Assembly: GCA_047495785.1 (NCBI GenBank)
Contig: JBLDXI010000034.1
Coordinates: 682,001-746,000 of the forward strand
Origin: Lepidodermella squamata
Lineage: Eukaryota > Gastrotricha
Direction of reading: 5' to 3'
DNA length: 64,000 nt
In this document: piece after piece, positions 49,001 to 59,300 of the stretch
Layout of the letters: each line of letters starts with the position of its first letter
Numbering within the stretch: position 1 is the first letter of the stretch
Program-made: the position numbers and the translations under genes
Notes under the pieces: generated by a model
The model's database searches: none
Seen by the model: only the letters and a program-made list of their open reading frames with translations
What the model was told of the DNA's origin: nothing

Positions 49001-52000
49001 CCACGGTGGTAGCTTCTGGTTCAGCTACGGTTGTCGCTTCTGGCTCGCCCACGGTGGTAGCTTCAGGTTCAGCTACGGTTGTCGCTTCTAGATCGGCAAC
49101 GGTGGTAGCTTCAGGTTCAGCTACGGTTGTCGCTTCTGGATCAGCCACAGTTGACGTTTCTGGCTCGGCAACCGTGGTAGCTTCAGGTTCAGCTACGGTT
49201 GTCGCTTCTGGCTCGCCCACGGTGGTAGCTTCTGGTTCAGCTACGGTTGTCGCTTCTGGCTCGCCCACGGTGGTAGCTTCTGGATCGGCAACAGTTGTTG
49301 CTTCTGGATCAGCAACGGTCGTCGCTTCTGGCTCGCCCACGGTGGTAGCCTCTGGATCAGCAACAATTGTTGCTTCTGGATCAGCAACGGTCGTCGCTTC
49401 TGGCTCGCCCACGGTGGTAGCTTCTGGATCGGCAACAGTTGTTGCTTCTGGATCAGCAACGGTCGTCGCTTCTGGCTCGCCCACGGTGGTAGCCTCTGGA
49501 TCAGCAACGGTCGTCGCTTCTGGTTCGGCAACGGTGGTAGCTTCAGGTTCAGCTACGGTTGTCGCTTCTGGATCAGCCACAGTTGTCGCTTCTGGCTCGC
49601 CCACGGTGGTAGCCTCTGGATCAGCAACGGTCGTCGCGTCTGGCTCGCCCACGGTGGTAGCCTCTGGATCAGCAACGGTCGTCGCTTCTGGCTCGCCCAC
49701 GGTGGTAGCCTCTGGATCAGCTACGGTTGTCGCTTCTGGATCAGCCACAGTTGTCGTTTCTGGCTCGGCAACCGTGGTAGCTTCAGGTTCAGCAACGGTT
49801 GTCGCTTCTGGTTCGGCCAGGGTTGTCGCTTCTGGCTCGCCCACGGTGGTAGCCTCTGGATCAGCAACGGTCGTCGCTTCTGGCTCGCCCACGGTGGTAG
49901 CCTCTGGATCGGCAACGGTTGTCGCTTCTGGTTCGGCAACGGTGGTAGCTTCAGGTTCAGCTACGGTTGTCGCTTCTGGATCGGCAACGGTGGTAGCTTC
50001 AGGTTCAGCTACGGTTGTAGTTTCTGGCTCGGCAACGGTGGTAGCCTCAGGTTCAGCAACGGTCGTCGCTTCTGGCTCGGCAACCGTGGTAGCTTCTGGA
50101 TCGGCAACCGTGTTAGCTTCAGGTTCAGCTAATGTTGTTACCTCTGGATCAGCAACGGTCGTCGCTTCTGGCTCGCCCACGGTGGTAGCCTCTGGATCAG
50201 CAACGGTCGTCGCTTCTGGCTCGCCCACGGTGGTAGCCTCTGGATCAGCAACGGTCGTCGCTTCTGGCTCGCCCACGGTGGTAGCCTCTGGATCAGCAAC
50301 GGTCGTCGCTTCTGGCTCGCCCACGGTGGTAGCCTCTGGATCAGCTACGGTTGTCGCTTCTGGATCAGCCACAGTTGTCGTTTCTGGCTCGGCAACCGTG
50401 GTAGCTTCAGGTTCAGCAACGGTTGTCGCTTCTGGTTCGGCCAGGGTTGTCGCTTCTGGCTCGGCAACCGTGGTAGCTTCTGGATCAGCAACGGTCGTCG
50501 CTTCTGGTTCGCCCACGGTGGTAGCCTCAGGTTCAGCAACGGTCGTCGCTTCTGGCTCGGCAACCGTGGTAGCTTCTGGATCGGCAACCGTGGTAGTTTC
50601 AGGTTCAGCTAATGTTGTTACCTCTGGATCAGCAACGGTCGTCGCTTCTGGTTCGCCCACGGTGGTAGCCTCAGGTTCAGCAACGGTCGTCGCTTCTGGC
50701 TCGGCAACCGTGGTAGCTTCTGGATCGGCAACCGTGGTAGCTTCAGGTTCAGCTAATGTTGTTACCTCTGGATCAGCAACGGTCGTCGCTTCTGGCTCGC
50801 CCACGGTGGTAGCCTCTGGATCAGCAACGGTCGTCGCTTCTGGCTCGCCCACGGTGGTAGCCTCTGGATCAGCAACGGTCGTCGCTTCTGGCTCGCCCAC
50901 GGTGGTAGCCTCTGGATCAGCAACGGTCGTCGCTTCTGGCTCGCCCACGGTGGTAGCCTCTGGATCAGCAACGGTCGTCGCTTCTGGCTCGCCCACGGTG
51001 GTAGCCTCTGGATCAGCAACGGTCGTCGCTTCTGGCTCGCCCACGGTGGTAGCCTCTGGATCAGCAACGGTCGTCGCTTCTGGCTCGCCCACGGTGGTAG
51101 CCTCTGGATCAGCTACGGTTGTCGCTTCTGGATCAGCCACAGTTGTCGTTTCTGGCTCGGCAACCGTGGTAGCTTCAGGTTCAGCAACGGTTGTCGCTTC
51201 TGGTTCGGCCAGGGTTGTCGCTTCTGGCTCGGCAACCGTGGTAGCTTCTGGATCAGCAACGGTCGTCGCTTCTGGTTCGCCCACGGTGGTAGCCTCAGGT
51301 TCAGCAACGGTCGTCGCTTCTGGCTCGGCAACCGTGGTAGCTTCTGGATCGGCTGCATTGGTAGTAATAGCGTCAGTTACAGTGGTAGGTTCCGCTTCTA
51401 TAAAAGACAATATTACATGCAATTTAGATGATTGGCAATCATTTTATTTATTTATTGCAATCAAAATTACTTTTTTTCCCATGGTGTCTTTTGTTTTTTT
51501 ATATCTAATCTTGCTCTCTTAGCCATTTAACGCCTCGAGTGAGGCTGTTTCAAAGCGATCTCATGCCTCCAATATGGCCGTGTCTATGCCTCAGACGTCA
51601 TCATCAAGAAAATAAGGGGGTATATTCCTTATGTGTCATGTTGGGGCCTGGTATTGCGTATGGTATGGTGTCTACTAGGCGTATTAGAACCGTGATATTT
51701 TGCATTGGGTATTATTTGATTTGATTTGCATCTTAAATCACGGACCTCAATCAATCAAAATCACTCATTGTCCCAATTGTCCAGGACCTAATCAATCAAA
51801 TCAAATCATCGACACTCGACACCCATAAGTGACAATAAATCGCGAAACATCGGAATTTTCATTAATCTGGGGGCTTCGAAATGACAAGAAATGGATAAAA
51901 TAAGGCGAATTGGAAACTACAGTCCCTTTCTGAAGCAACATTTCATCAAAAAGGAGGAGAGGTCTTATTTTCGCGTTATTTAGTTTTTCGATTGCATCCC

Positions 52001-55000
52001 CAAGGGTAAATCAAAATCAAGCAAATCAAAATGCTTCCCCGCGTAAATCAATCATTTCAAATCTAAATCAGTGAAAATAGGGTCTAAATCAAATCAAATC
52101 AATTTGGATATTTTGACCTGAAAATTGGGTGAAATGTCCAAAACACTACGGCTACGCCCCAGTAACGACCAATAACGGCTGCTCGCGTACCCATGCGTTT
52201 CCCAAGGGGCTCCATCCCGATGCCCTAACGCATTTGACCGAAGTCATTTGCCCGAAAGCAGGTGGACGAATGCCATTTGGCCGAATGCTTAATTGCCCGA
52301 ATGTAATTCATCCGATGAACAAATAACAGAATGACTCTTGGCCGAATCGTGATTTTCGAAATGTTTAACAATTCTCAGAGACTTTTAATCGCCATTCAGC
52401 CTATTTTGAGAAGCTTGATAAATTTGTCATCCAGCGATTTCCTATTTCCTGTTTCCTCAATAAAAGCTGGACGATGCCCAAAGTTGAGTAATTTTTTGGT
52501 AATTAGGCGTTCGAAATGTTCTAAAAAACGTAAGGGTCCCCCCTGCTGATTTGCAAATTTAGGGCTCAAAATGCTCAGAGCTGGACCTAGTCGGAACCCT
52601 GAACATTTCTAACTAACATAGAATCAACATTACTATCATTGAAGCGGCGAAAAATCAATAAGGGCATGACGTCTCAAAAAGGATCTCAAAGCTCAAAAAG
52701 CAGTTGCTTTCGGGCTCGAACAAATATTATTTTGATTAAAGTGATTCAGTTCCAGTAATAATGTGAATTTTCAGGTTGGTATTTCTAATTTTTCCTAATC
52801 GCAACGATTCGCCAAGGCAGTGCTACTACGCGGTTTGCTTTGCAAATGAAGATATTGGTCTACGGATAAGCTGTCAGCCAAAATTAGAATTTGTTGTTTT
52901 AGCCCTGACGATGCTTTTGCATCGAAACGTCGGCGATTTTATATGAATAAAGTTTCACCGTGGTGATATCAAACATCTAACTTTATCAATTTTATTGAAT
53001 TTTATTTAAAAAATGCCGGAAAATTATGCTAGATTTTTTACGCTGCCTAATAATCGAAATTTAACTCGCAAATCCAGTAAAATTTAAATAAAAATTGTCG
53101 GGGTAAAACTGGGAATTTTAGACTATTTTTCTGTAATTTTATCCACCTTAACATCGAAAAAGTGCGGTTGAATGAAATCCACGTGGCTAGCGGTGTTTCA
53201 AATGTGATTTACATTACAGGAAATTATCTTTAAAATGAACTGATCGTTCCAGTTTGATTAGCGGGCTGAATTAAGCTACCGAAATTCTCAATTTCATAGT
53301 TATGATTCGCAAATTTATTGGTTGCTACTTGCCATCATCTCGGCATTCCTAGCAGTCGTGCTGAGTTCCTAAGCCATCTCTGCCCCTCGTCAGTACAAGT
53401 CCTCAATACATTTTCAAAGCGTAAAGTCAAATTTCAAATTATCAGAGTACCAGGTCTGAGGCCAGAAATTGCTTCAGGACTTGACCGATTATGGAAAGGC
53501 ACTTTGAAAATGTTACTTTGTGCTTAGAAAATTTGAGGACTTGTGCTGACGAGGGTCAGAGATGGCTCGGACACTCAGCACGACTGCTGGAAACGCCGAG
53601 CGGATGGCAAGTAGCAGGCAATAGATTAGCGAAAATCAGAGCAATTTTCGTGCAATCAGAGCAATTGGAGACCATACCAAAAATAGGCCATGATCGATGA
53701 TCGATGTGATCGTCGGTTCAAGAAACATCTCGAACCGCCGGGAATGATTGATTATGATTAATCACCCAAGAATAATGAGCGATCGAAAATCACCTGATTT
53801 GTTTACTTTCCCAACCACTCTGATTCATCACATATCTGGCGTTTACAGGCTTTGTCAGGAGTAGGACCTCTATCTTAAAACTAGCTCTATGGGTTGTATT
53901 CAATGTGATGTTTTAATCATCACTTCAGTCATCAACTATGCATATGGCTGTATTACCTTGACAGAATCTGCCTTTATAGCCAGGAGGGCATTGACATTCT
54001 GTAATAGAGTTGACTCCATTATCAATTTTCACTAAGCAAGTTCCGCCGTTGTAGCAGGGAGGACTGTCGCTAGATTGTGCAATCGTCGACGCGCGACATA
54101 CAATGGTATCTGGAATGAATAAATGGGTATGCTATGCGCGAGGATTCTCTCCGGGATATACGCACTTTCTTCTGCGCACACAGGACCGGAAGATGGTGCC
54201 TTGCAATGACAGTATCCGCTGGAACACGTGCCTCGATCTTGACAGTCCTTGTCCGTTGTACATTCTTAATTAATAGCATAATATATACTATTATTATCAG
54301 ATCCGAGTATTTTTATTATCATTACTGTTTCCAGGTTTCAGTGTGGTTGTAGGTACGGTCACTGGCGGTTCACCCTCAACATCTAAAGCAAATTATTAGT
54401 AATGAAAACTTATCCATGTTAAGTCAATTGTCAACTGATTGCTAACCTTGGCAATATCGACCAGAGCGGCCATCAGCACATTCGCATCGGCTGGTTTGTT
54501 TACCGTTCGATTCGAACGCGACACATTGACTGCCCGAGCCTTGACATTTCGGGGATCTCAACGAACTCGGAACCTCAGTTGTCCAGCACATGACACCACC
54601 CTCTTCTGCACAATTGGTTCCGCCCCAGCCCTCTCTGCAGAAGCAGTAACCATTCACACAAGCACCAGTTGGAGCGCAGAATCTGTTTTGGCTCTCATCG
54701 CAAACTGGTTAAAAAGCTATCCGATTAAGATACGATATCGGAAACGAAACAATTACCATCTCCAGGTTCGGGTGGTTTAACTGTTGTGGGTTTCGACGAA
54801 TCGGCTGTACATTCCCGATTGAAAATTGTAATTGGCAGTGCCGATTTCCGAGAATTAAAACAGCTTACTTTGGCAGTATTGCCCAACCCAGCCGTCGTCA
54901 CACTTGCATTTTCGAGTATCGTCATCGCAAGTTCCTTTCTCGCAAGGTGGATAACTCAAATCGAGAGGATTTCCTGGTGTCGCACAAACCGGACCATCTT

Positions 55001-55353
55001 ATTGAAAGGAATTTAGTCTATGTCTAAAAGTAGGTATAATATTATGCTTACTCGAAACTAGGCAATTCACTTCCCCTAGTCCATCAGGGCAGTAGCAATA
55101 ACGGTTGATGCATTTCCCAGATGAACATTGCTTGTCATTATCACAAACTGAAAAATAGCTAATTAGATGCCATAATAATTTATGCCTCAAAATTACTATT
55201 TCCTTCACGGTTGATTGCATTTCTTGTTATCGAATCTTTGAATGAAACATACCCAGTAATATCACGTCTACCCAACGGCAAAACAAACTTACCGTCGAAA
55301 CCCTGGGCCACTAATGACAGACTCAATAGAAGTAACGCCCGCGTTAACCGCAT
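37037..55353 (-). CDS. giant transmembrane mucin B: EGF cassette, about 535 Thr-rich repeats, SEA-like domain, TM
   Basis: This gene spans 18.3 kb. The signal peptide exon (from 55353, MRLTRALLLLLSLSLVAQG) leads to one five-module EGF cassette (55147-53957), a 2.56-kb intron, and one 13.3-kb exon (51397-38099, about 4,433 codons). Every splice phase fits: CAAG|GTAATA at 53957 joins TTTATAG|AAGCGG at 51398. The exon starts EAEPTTVTDA, then consists of 8-residue units (E/D)PEATTV(A/G), and ends TTSLANSVLI. Two SEA-like exons follow (DMADNSSQ... and AYYKATAIDE...), then a TM helix (WEIVLIAVFGGIVLVIATGAAVLY) and a tail ending DDEADFL. Total is about 5,000 residues. Regular acidic residues and Thr clusters predict a very long, O-glycosylated, negatively charged rod on the cell surface. 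Copy number in the assembly may be inexact. Confidence 0.85.
38099..51397 (-). repeat. 24-bp tandem repeat array with higher-order structure (mucin B exon)
   Basis: About 535 copies of a 24-bp unit read in frame as (E/D)PEATTV(A/G), with rare variants (Lys-free; L, I, S, Y or D substitutions). Variant blocks recur at fixed spacings that are all multiples of 24: the same pattern at 39329, 40121, 41009, 41801 and 42593 (792, 888, 792, 792 bp), and another at 44057, 45401, 46481, 47081, 48161 and 49241 (1344, 1080, 600, 1080, 1080 bp). A run of near-identical 48-bp units fills about 50770-51110. The array has no stop in the coding frame. Less regular units near 38,140-38,460 (EVTDATTAGEA) form the older edge next to the SEA domain. 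Confidence 0.95.
51740..52105. repeat. degenerate AATCA/AAATC-rich tract
   Basis: Repeated AATCAAATCAAATC- and CAATCAATCAAA-type words are scattered over about 360 bp, interrupted by unique sequence. It is a decayed microsatellite or minisatellite. Confidence 0.6.
52225..52360 (+). repeat. degenerate minisatellite with TTTGGCCGAATG-like units
   Basis: Five or six imperfect units of 14-20 bases around CATTTGnCCGAA/GGCCGAATG. Confidence 0.55.
52904..52960 (+). mobile_element. Penelope-type 3'-end/hammerhead-like motif
   Basis: CCTGACGA is followed by the hairpin stem GATGC/GCATC around TTTT, then GAAACGTCGG, and an AATAAA 17 bases later. It has the same layout as 24236-24312. The stem uses bases that should stay unpaired in a canonical hammerhead core, so it is called by similarity to retroelement ends rather than as a ribozyme. 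Confidence 0.5.
53301..53640. mobile_element. foldback element with arms of about 95-130 bp
   Basis: The left arm (about 53301-53430, with TTGCTACTTGCCATC and GCAGTCGTGCTGAG) matches the reverse complement of the right arm (about 53500-53640, with CTCAGCACGACTGC and GATGGCAAGTAGCA) at most positions. The spacer is under 120 bp. It lies in the long intron of mucin B and would form a strong hairpin in the pre-mRNA. Confidence 0.75.
53957..55147 (-). repeat. EGF cassette of mucin B
   Basis: Single copy, same five modules and intron positions as in A: CDNDKQCSSGKCINRYCYC, then GPVCATP...GTCDDDTRKCKCDDGWVGQYC, a short Thr/Pro linker, the long GACVNGYCFCREGWGGTNC module, DCQDRGTCSSGYCHCKAP, and PSCYNGGTCLVKI...CQCPPGYKGRFCQG. 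Confidence 0.85.
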
Positions 55354-56384
55354 CTATAAAGTTCTCGAAGATGCTTAGATGTGTCTCAAAACATGAGAAT
55401 ATAAAAATTGCATACAGAACTGCCTAACTTCTTGTGACTACAGATATGAACAAAAATGAAAATTGGAATTTTTAACAAATCCCCGTGTATTCAAATTGGT
55501 GGTTTCAGAATGTTGATGAAGCAAGGAGCCCGGAATGCCGATATGTTTTAATATTTGAATAGGGATTTTGCATTATGAGATATTTTTTGTTAATCAGGAG
55601 CCAACATGCAGCAAGAAATTTAGTAATGCCTCCGCAATTCAGAAGCATTCTGACGAGGCGGATCAGCTGTAGCGTATGAACTTAAAGAGATAACAAAACC
55701 ACGCCTTCCATTGTTAATCGGAAAAAAACCAAATTATCTCGAACGCGCAATGGTAGTGAGTTAGTTATGTCAATTCATGCCAACATGACATGATATCTTC
55801 TGCTATCAAAAACATCGCCAAATTTCAGAAGCGCTAAAAATGGAGTTATGATAACTTAACGGGAGGCGTGACTATCTGCGTCAAAATAACGTTCTCGGCA
55901 CGTGGGACAGTCTGGATTCATGCTAGTGCAAGTCTCGTGGTAAAAAAAGCGGATCAATCCAAAATGACCCAGAAACTTCGCACTCTTCCTCAATCCAAAT
56001 AATTATAGCCATTCCTGTTGCATGTAACATCTCGACGAATTCTACGAAAGGTTCATGCCTAAGGCCTTAGGCTTGTGAGTGGGTTTCTATCTCGGTCTAG
56101 GCACAACACCGTAAAAGCCCTCAAAATATAGTTGAATATACCAAAGTCATTCCCACAATACGAATTGCGTTCATACGAAGAATGGGTGATTCATCACGCG
56201 GAATTCAGGAACTACGTCAATTTTTGTGATTTTGAAAAATTTCAGTGATCCAAGGCATTTTCTGGAGATTTAAGGATTAAAGACTGACACGTACACATTT
56301 TTTCATTTTATTAACAATTTTTGCAGTGTATTGAGTGGTAGCAAATCATGAAGCAGTTCGAGTAAATCATATTGATTTTTGCAA
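55354..56384. other. region upstream of mucin B with duplicated 3'-flank remnant
   Basis: No intact gene. 55680-55935 matches 61915-62156, which lies upstream of mucin C and includes the end of the gene at 62156-62616. Shared words include GATAACAAAACCACGC and TCTCGGCACGTG. This is evidence that B and C arose by duplication with their upstream flank. Confidence 0.65.
55680..55935 (-). repeat. duplicated flank, copy upstream of mucin B
   Basis: On the minus strand CACGTGCCGAGAACGTTATTTTGACGCAGATAGTCACGCC corresponds to the 3' UTR of the gene at 62156-62616, and the segment nearer mucin B (GATAACAAAACCACGCCTTC) also matches. The middle is diverged. Confidence 0.65.
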
Positions 56385-59300
56385 TCACAAATTTTCGCTC
56401 CTTTCTTCGTAAATCTGAAAAATTGGATCAGTAACATAGATTGACAATTCAATGTGAAACTAATACCTCTTGTTGAACAGCTGGGTGTATTTCTTCGGCT
56501 ACTGCGACCGCAGATACCTGAACAGCATTAGGTCGAGGCATTTTTCTATACGTGATCGATGTTTCGTTGCCAGGTTCGTATTCGTTCTCTAAAACAGCTA
56601 AATCTTTCGGCGAATCGGCCGGGGCGAGTTCTTTCATCGCATGACCAGGTTCCTCATCAGGCGATTTCTCTTCTGCTGAATTACTTCTTCGTAGGTAGAA
56701 AGCGGAGGCTCCGACTACAAGAATGAGGAAAAGAGCACTAAAAACAACTATTAAAGCGATTTCCCAGTCTTGAAGGCCTGATCCATCAGCAGTTTCATCT
56801 GTGAAAAATACATATACGAACACTGTTTCATTCGGGAAACAAAGACTTACTTATTCTCTCTACATCATCGACATCATGGTACAGTATTTGCCCATCTGTG
56901 CCAAAAGCAGTTCTAAATGACTCAGCACTCTCGTGCTCTATAGTAGCAGACTTGATCGAGGACTGAACTTTCGGCTTATCGGCCTTGCCATCTGAAACAT
57001 GGACTTGTTCTACGTCGCTCACTCTGGCTTTGTAATATGCATTGATTCCTGATTCGCCGCTATAGATTAACGCAGCCGTGTTCAATTTATACTCTCTAGT
57101 TAGAACAAAAAACAATAAATGAAGATAAACTAGAAAGATAAGTTTACCTCAGCTCAGTGACAAAAACGTTGACTGGCTCGAGCTTCGCTTTCCGCAGAAT
57201 TTCGGCGATTTGAGATTCGTAAATTTTGCTGACCGCTAGGAAAGTTGGCGATGATGTCTCCAACATGTCCGCCTGCCATGTGTACTTTGTGCTGTTCAGC
57301 ATAATTTGGTTTGTCGCAAACTGCGCTGATATCGCTGAAATGGGAAATGGTCACTTGAAAATTTGATTTTTTTAATCCCAGACCCAATCAGTAAGCAGGC
57401 GAAATATGTAGCGAACGTAAGCCACAAAATGTTCAAATTCTAACCATAATTTTTCAAGTCTAGTTTTTTCGCAATTTTAAAAAATTCTCAGAAATTTAGA
57501 AATTCTTCCTCGTAATTCAGTTCATTTAGGTAGATTTGAAGCTTTATATTTCGAATTGTTACCTTCCTATCACTAAATAAAGGGAAGCGTTAACTTCTGA
57601 GCTTAAAGCCGAACTTACACATCAAAATGCCTGATGGAGTTGGGGATGTTGCTTTCCCTTCAGTCGTGGTACTGGCTGAATTAGGTTCCGTTACAGAACT
57701 GGTAATCAAAGTTGTCGTAGTTGCGGCTGATGGGTCTACGCCTGGATCGGTTACTTGCTGCGTAGTTGAGTCGCCTTGGCTAGTAAGTTGACCATCGCTC
57801 GTCGTTGTTTCTTCGCCGGGATCTTTTGTTGCATCAGTGACTTGACCTCCGCCCCCAGTTGTTGTTACTGCAGTTGAATCTATAGCAGGATCGGTTGACT
57901 GCCCATCACTCGAAGCAGCCGTAGTTGCCGAGCTCGGGTCCACATTTGGGTCCTGTGTTGTTAAACCTTCGCTGGAGATTGCGGTAGTTGCTGCACTGGG
58001 ATCAACGACAGGATCAGTCACAGGGCCGTCACTTGAGATCGCTGTTGTCGCAGCACTTGGATCCTCGATTGTTTCGGTAACTTGTCCATCACTGGAAGAT
58101 GCCGTAGTCGCGGCACTTGGATCGACAGTAGGCTCCGTTACCTCACCGTCGCTCGATTTGGTTGTTGTGCTAGGATCTTGATTAGGATCGGTTACTTGGC
58201 CTTCACTTGAGGCTGCCGTAGTCGCGACAATGGGATCCAGAACAGTCTCAGTTACTTGTCCATCGCTCGATGCAGCTGTAGTTGCTTCACTTTGCTCTTT
58301 TGTAGATTCGGTTACGGTAATGTCGCTGGAACCTGAAGTTGTAGTGCCACTTGGATCTTCTGGATCAGTCACCTGACCATCGCTTGACAATGCGGTTGTT
58401 GCAGCACTTGGGTCTACATTAGGATCTGTCACCTCGCCGTCGCTCGATGCAGCAGTTGTAGCGTCAGTAGGATCCACATCTGAAGCCGTTGTACTAACGA
58501 AATCCGGATCTCCAGTAACTTGGCCTTCGCTTGAGCCTGCCGTAGTTGCAGTGCTTGGATCAGTTGTTAGGTCTTCACTCGATGCAGCAGTTGTGGCAGC
58601 ACTGGGATCAACATCTGCATCGCTCGAAGCTGTGGTAGTAGCGGAACCCGGGTCTACAACGGTCTCAGTTACTTCGCCTCCGGTGTAGCCTTCAGTTGTT
58701 GCGGCGGTAGGGTCAACAGTGGGATCAGTGGTCTCCCCATCACTAGATGCTTCTGTAGTCGCAGCGCTTGGATCTATGACAGGATCAGTTGCCTGGCCGT
58801 CGCTCGAAGCTGCCGTTGTTGCGATGCTTGAATCAATGCTTGGATCTGTAACTTCGCCATCACTTGAGGCCGCTGTGGTTGCGGCACTTGGATCGAGATC
58901 AGTCTCAGTTACTTTGCCATCACTTGTTTCTGCAGTAGTTGCGGCACCCATGTCTATAGTTGTTGTTTCAGCAATAGGACCAGCTGTTGACGCCTCAGTT
59001 GTTGTGACTTCCGTAGTAGTCGGAGGAGTTGTAGTCACGGCCGTGGTTGTCGGAGCAATAGTGTTTGTTGTTGGATCTGGCACTGGAAATTACAGAGAAA
59101 ATTTATTGAAATACATTTTATTTCAGGTTTTTCTGTCAGAGAGATATAGCAGGAGATACACAAGGAGATGCAGCCTTGTTTTTGGAAAAGTCAGGAGACT
59201 GAACTAGAGACTCAGTAGGAACCGAAGCCGAGAAATCGCTCCGGCTGACAGGTTTCTTGAATTAGCTGGCGTTTCGAGCATGTCAGTATATTAAATCTTT

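Larger units (their letters stand above)
51398..53956 (-). other. 2.6-kb intron of mucin B
   Basis: Non-coding. It contains an AATCA-rich degenerate tract (51740-52105), degenerate GAATGnCATTTGGCCGAA units (52225-52360), a Penelope-type motif (52904-52960) and a foldback element (53301-53640). It is by far the longest intron in the window and is built largely of repeat debris. Confidence 0.7.

Noticed and set aside
38099-51397. CRISPR-like or satellite array
   Set aside because: Periodic repeats are contiguous without unique spacers and are in frame with a gene, so this is a coding minisatellite.
58719-59207. 162-codon plus-strand frame
   Set aside because: Antisense shadow of the mucin C repeat exon.
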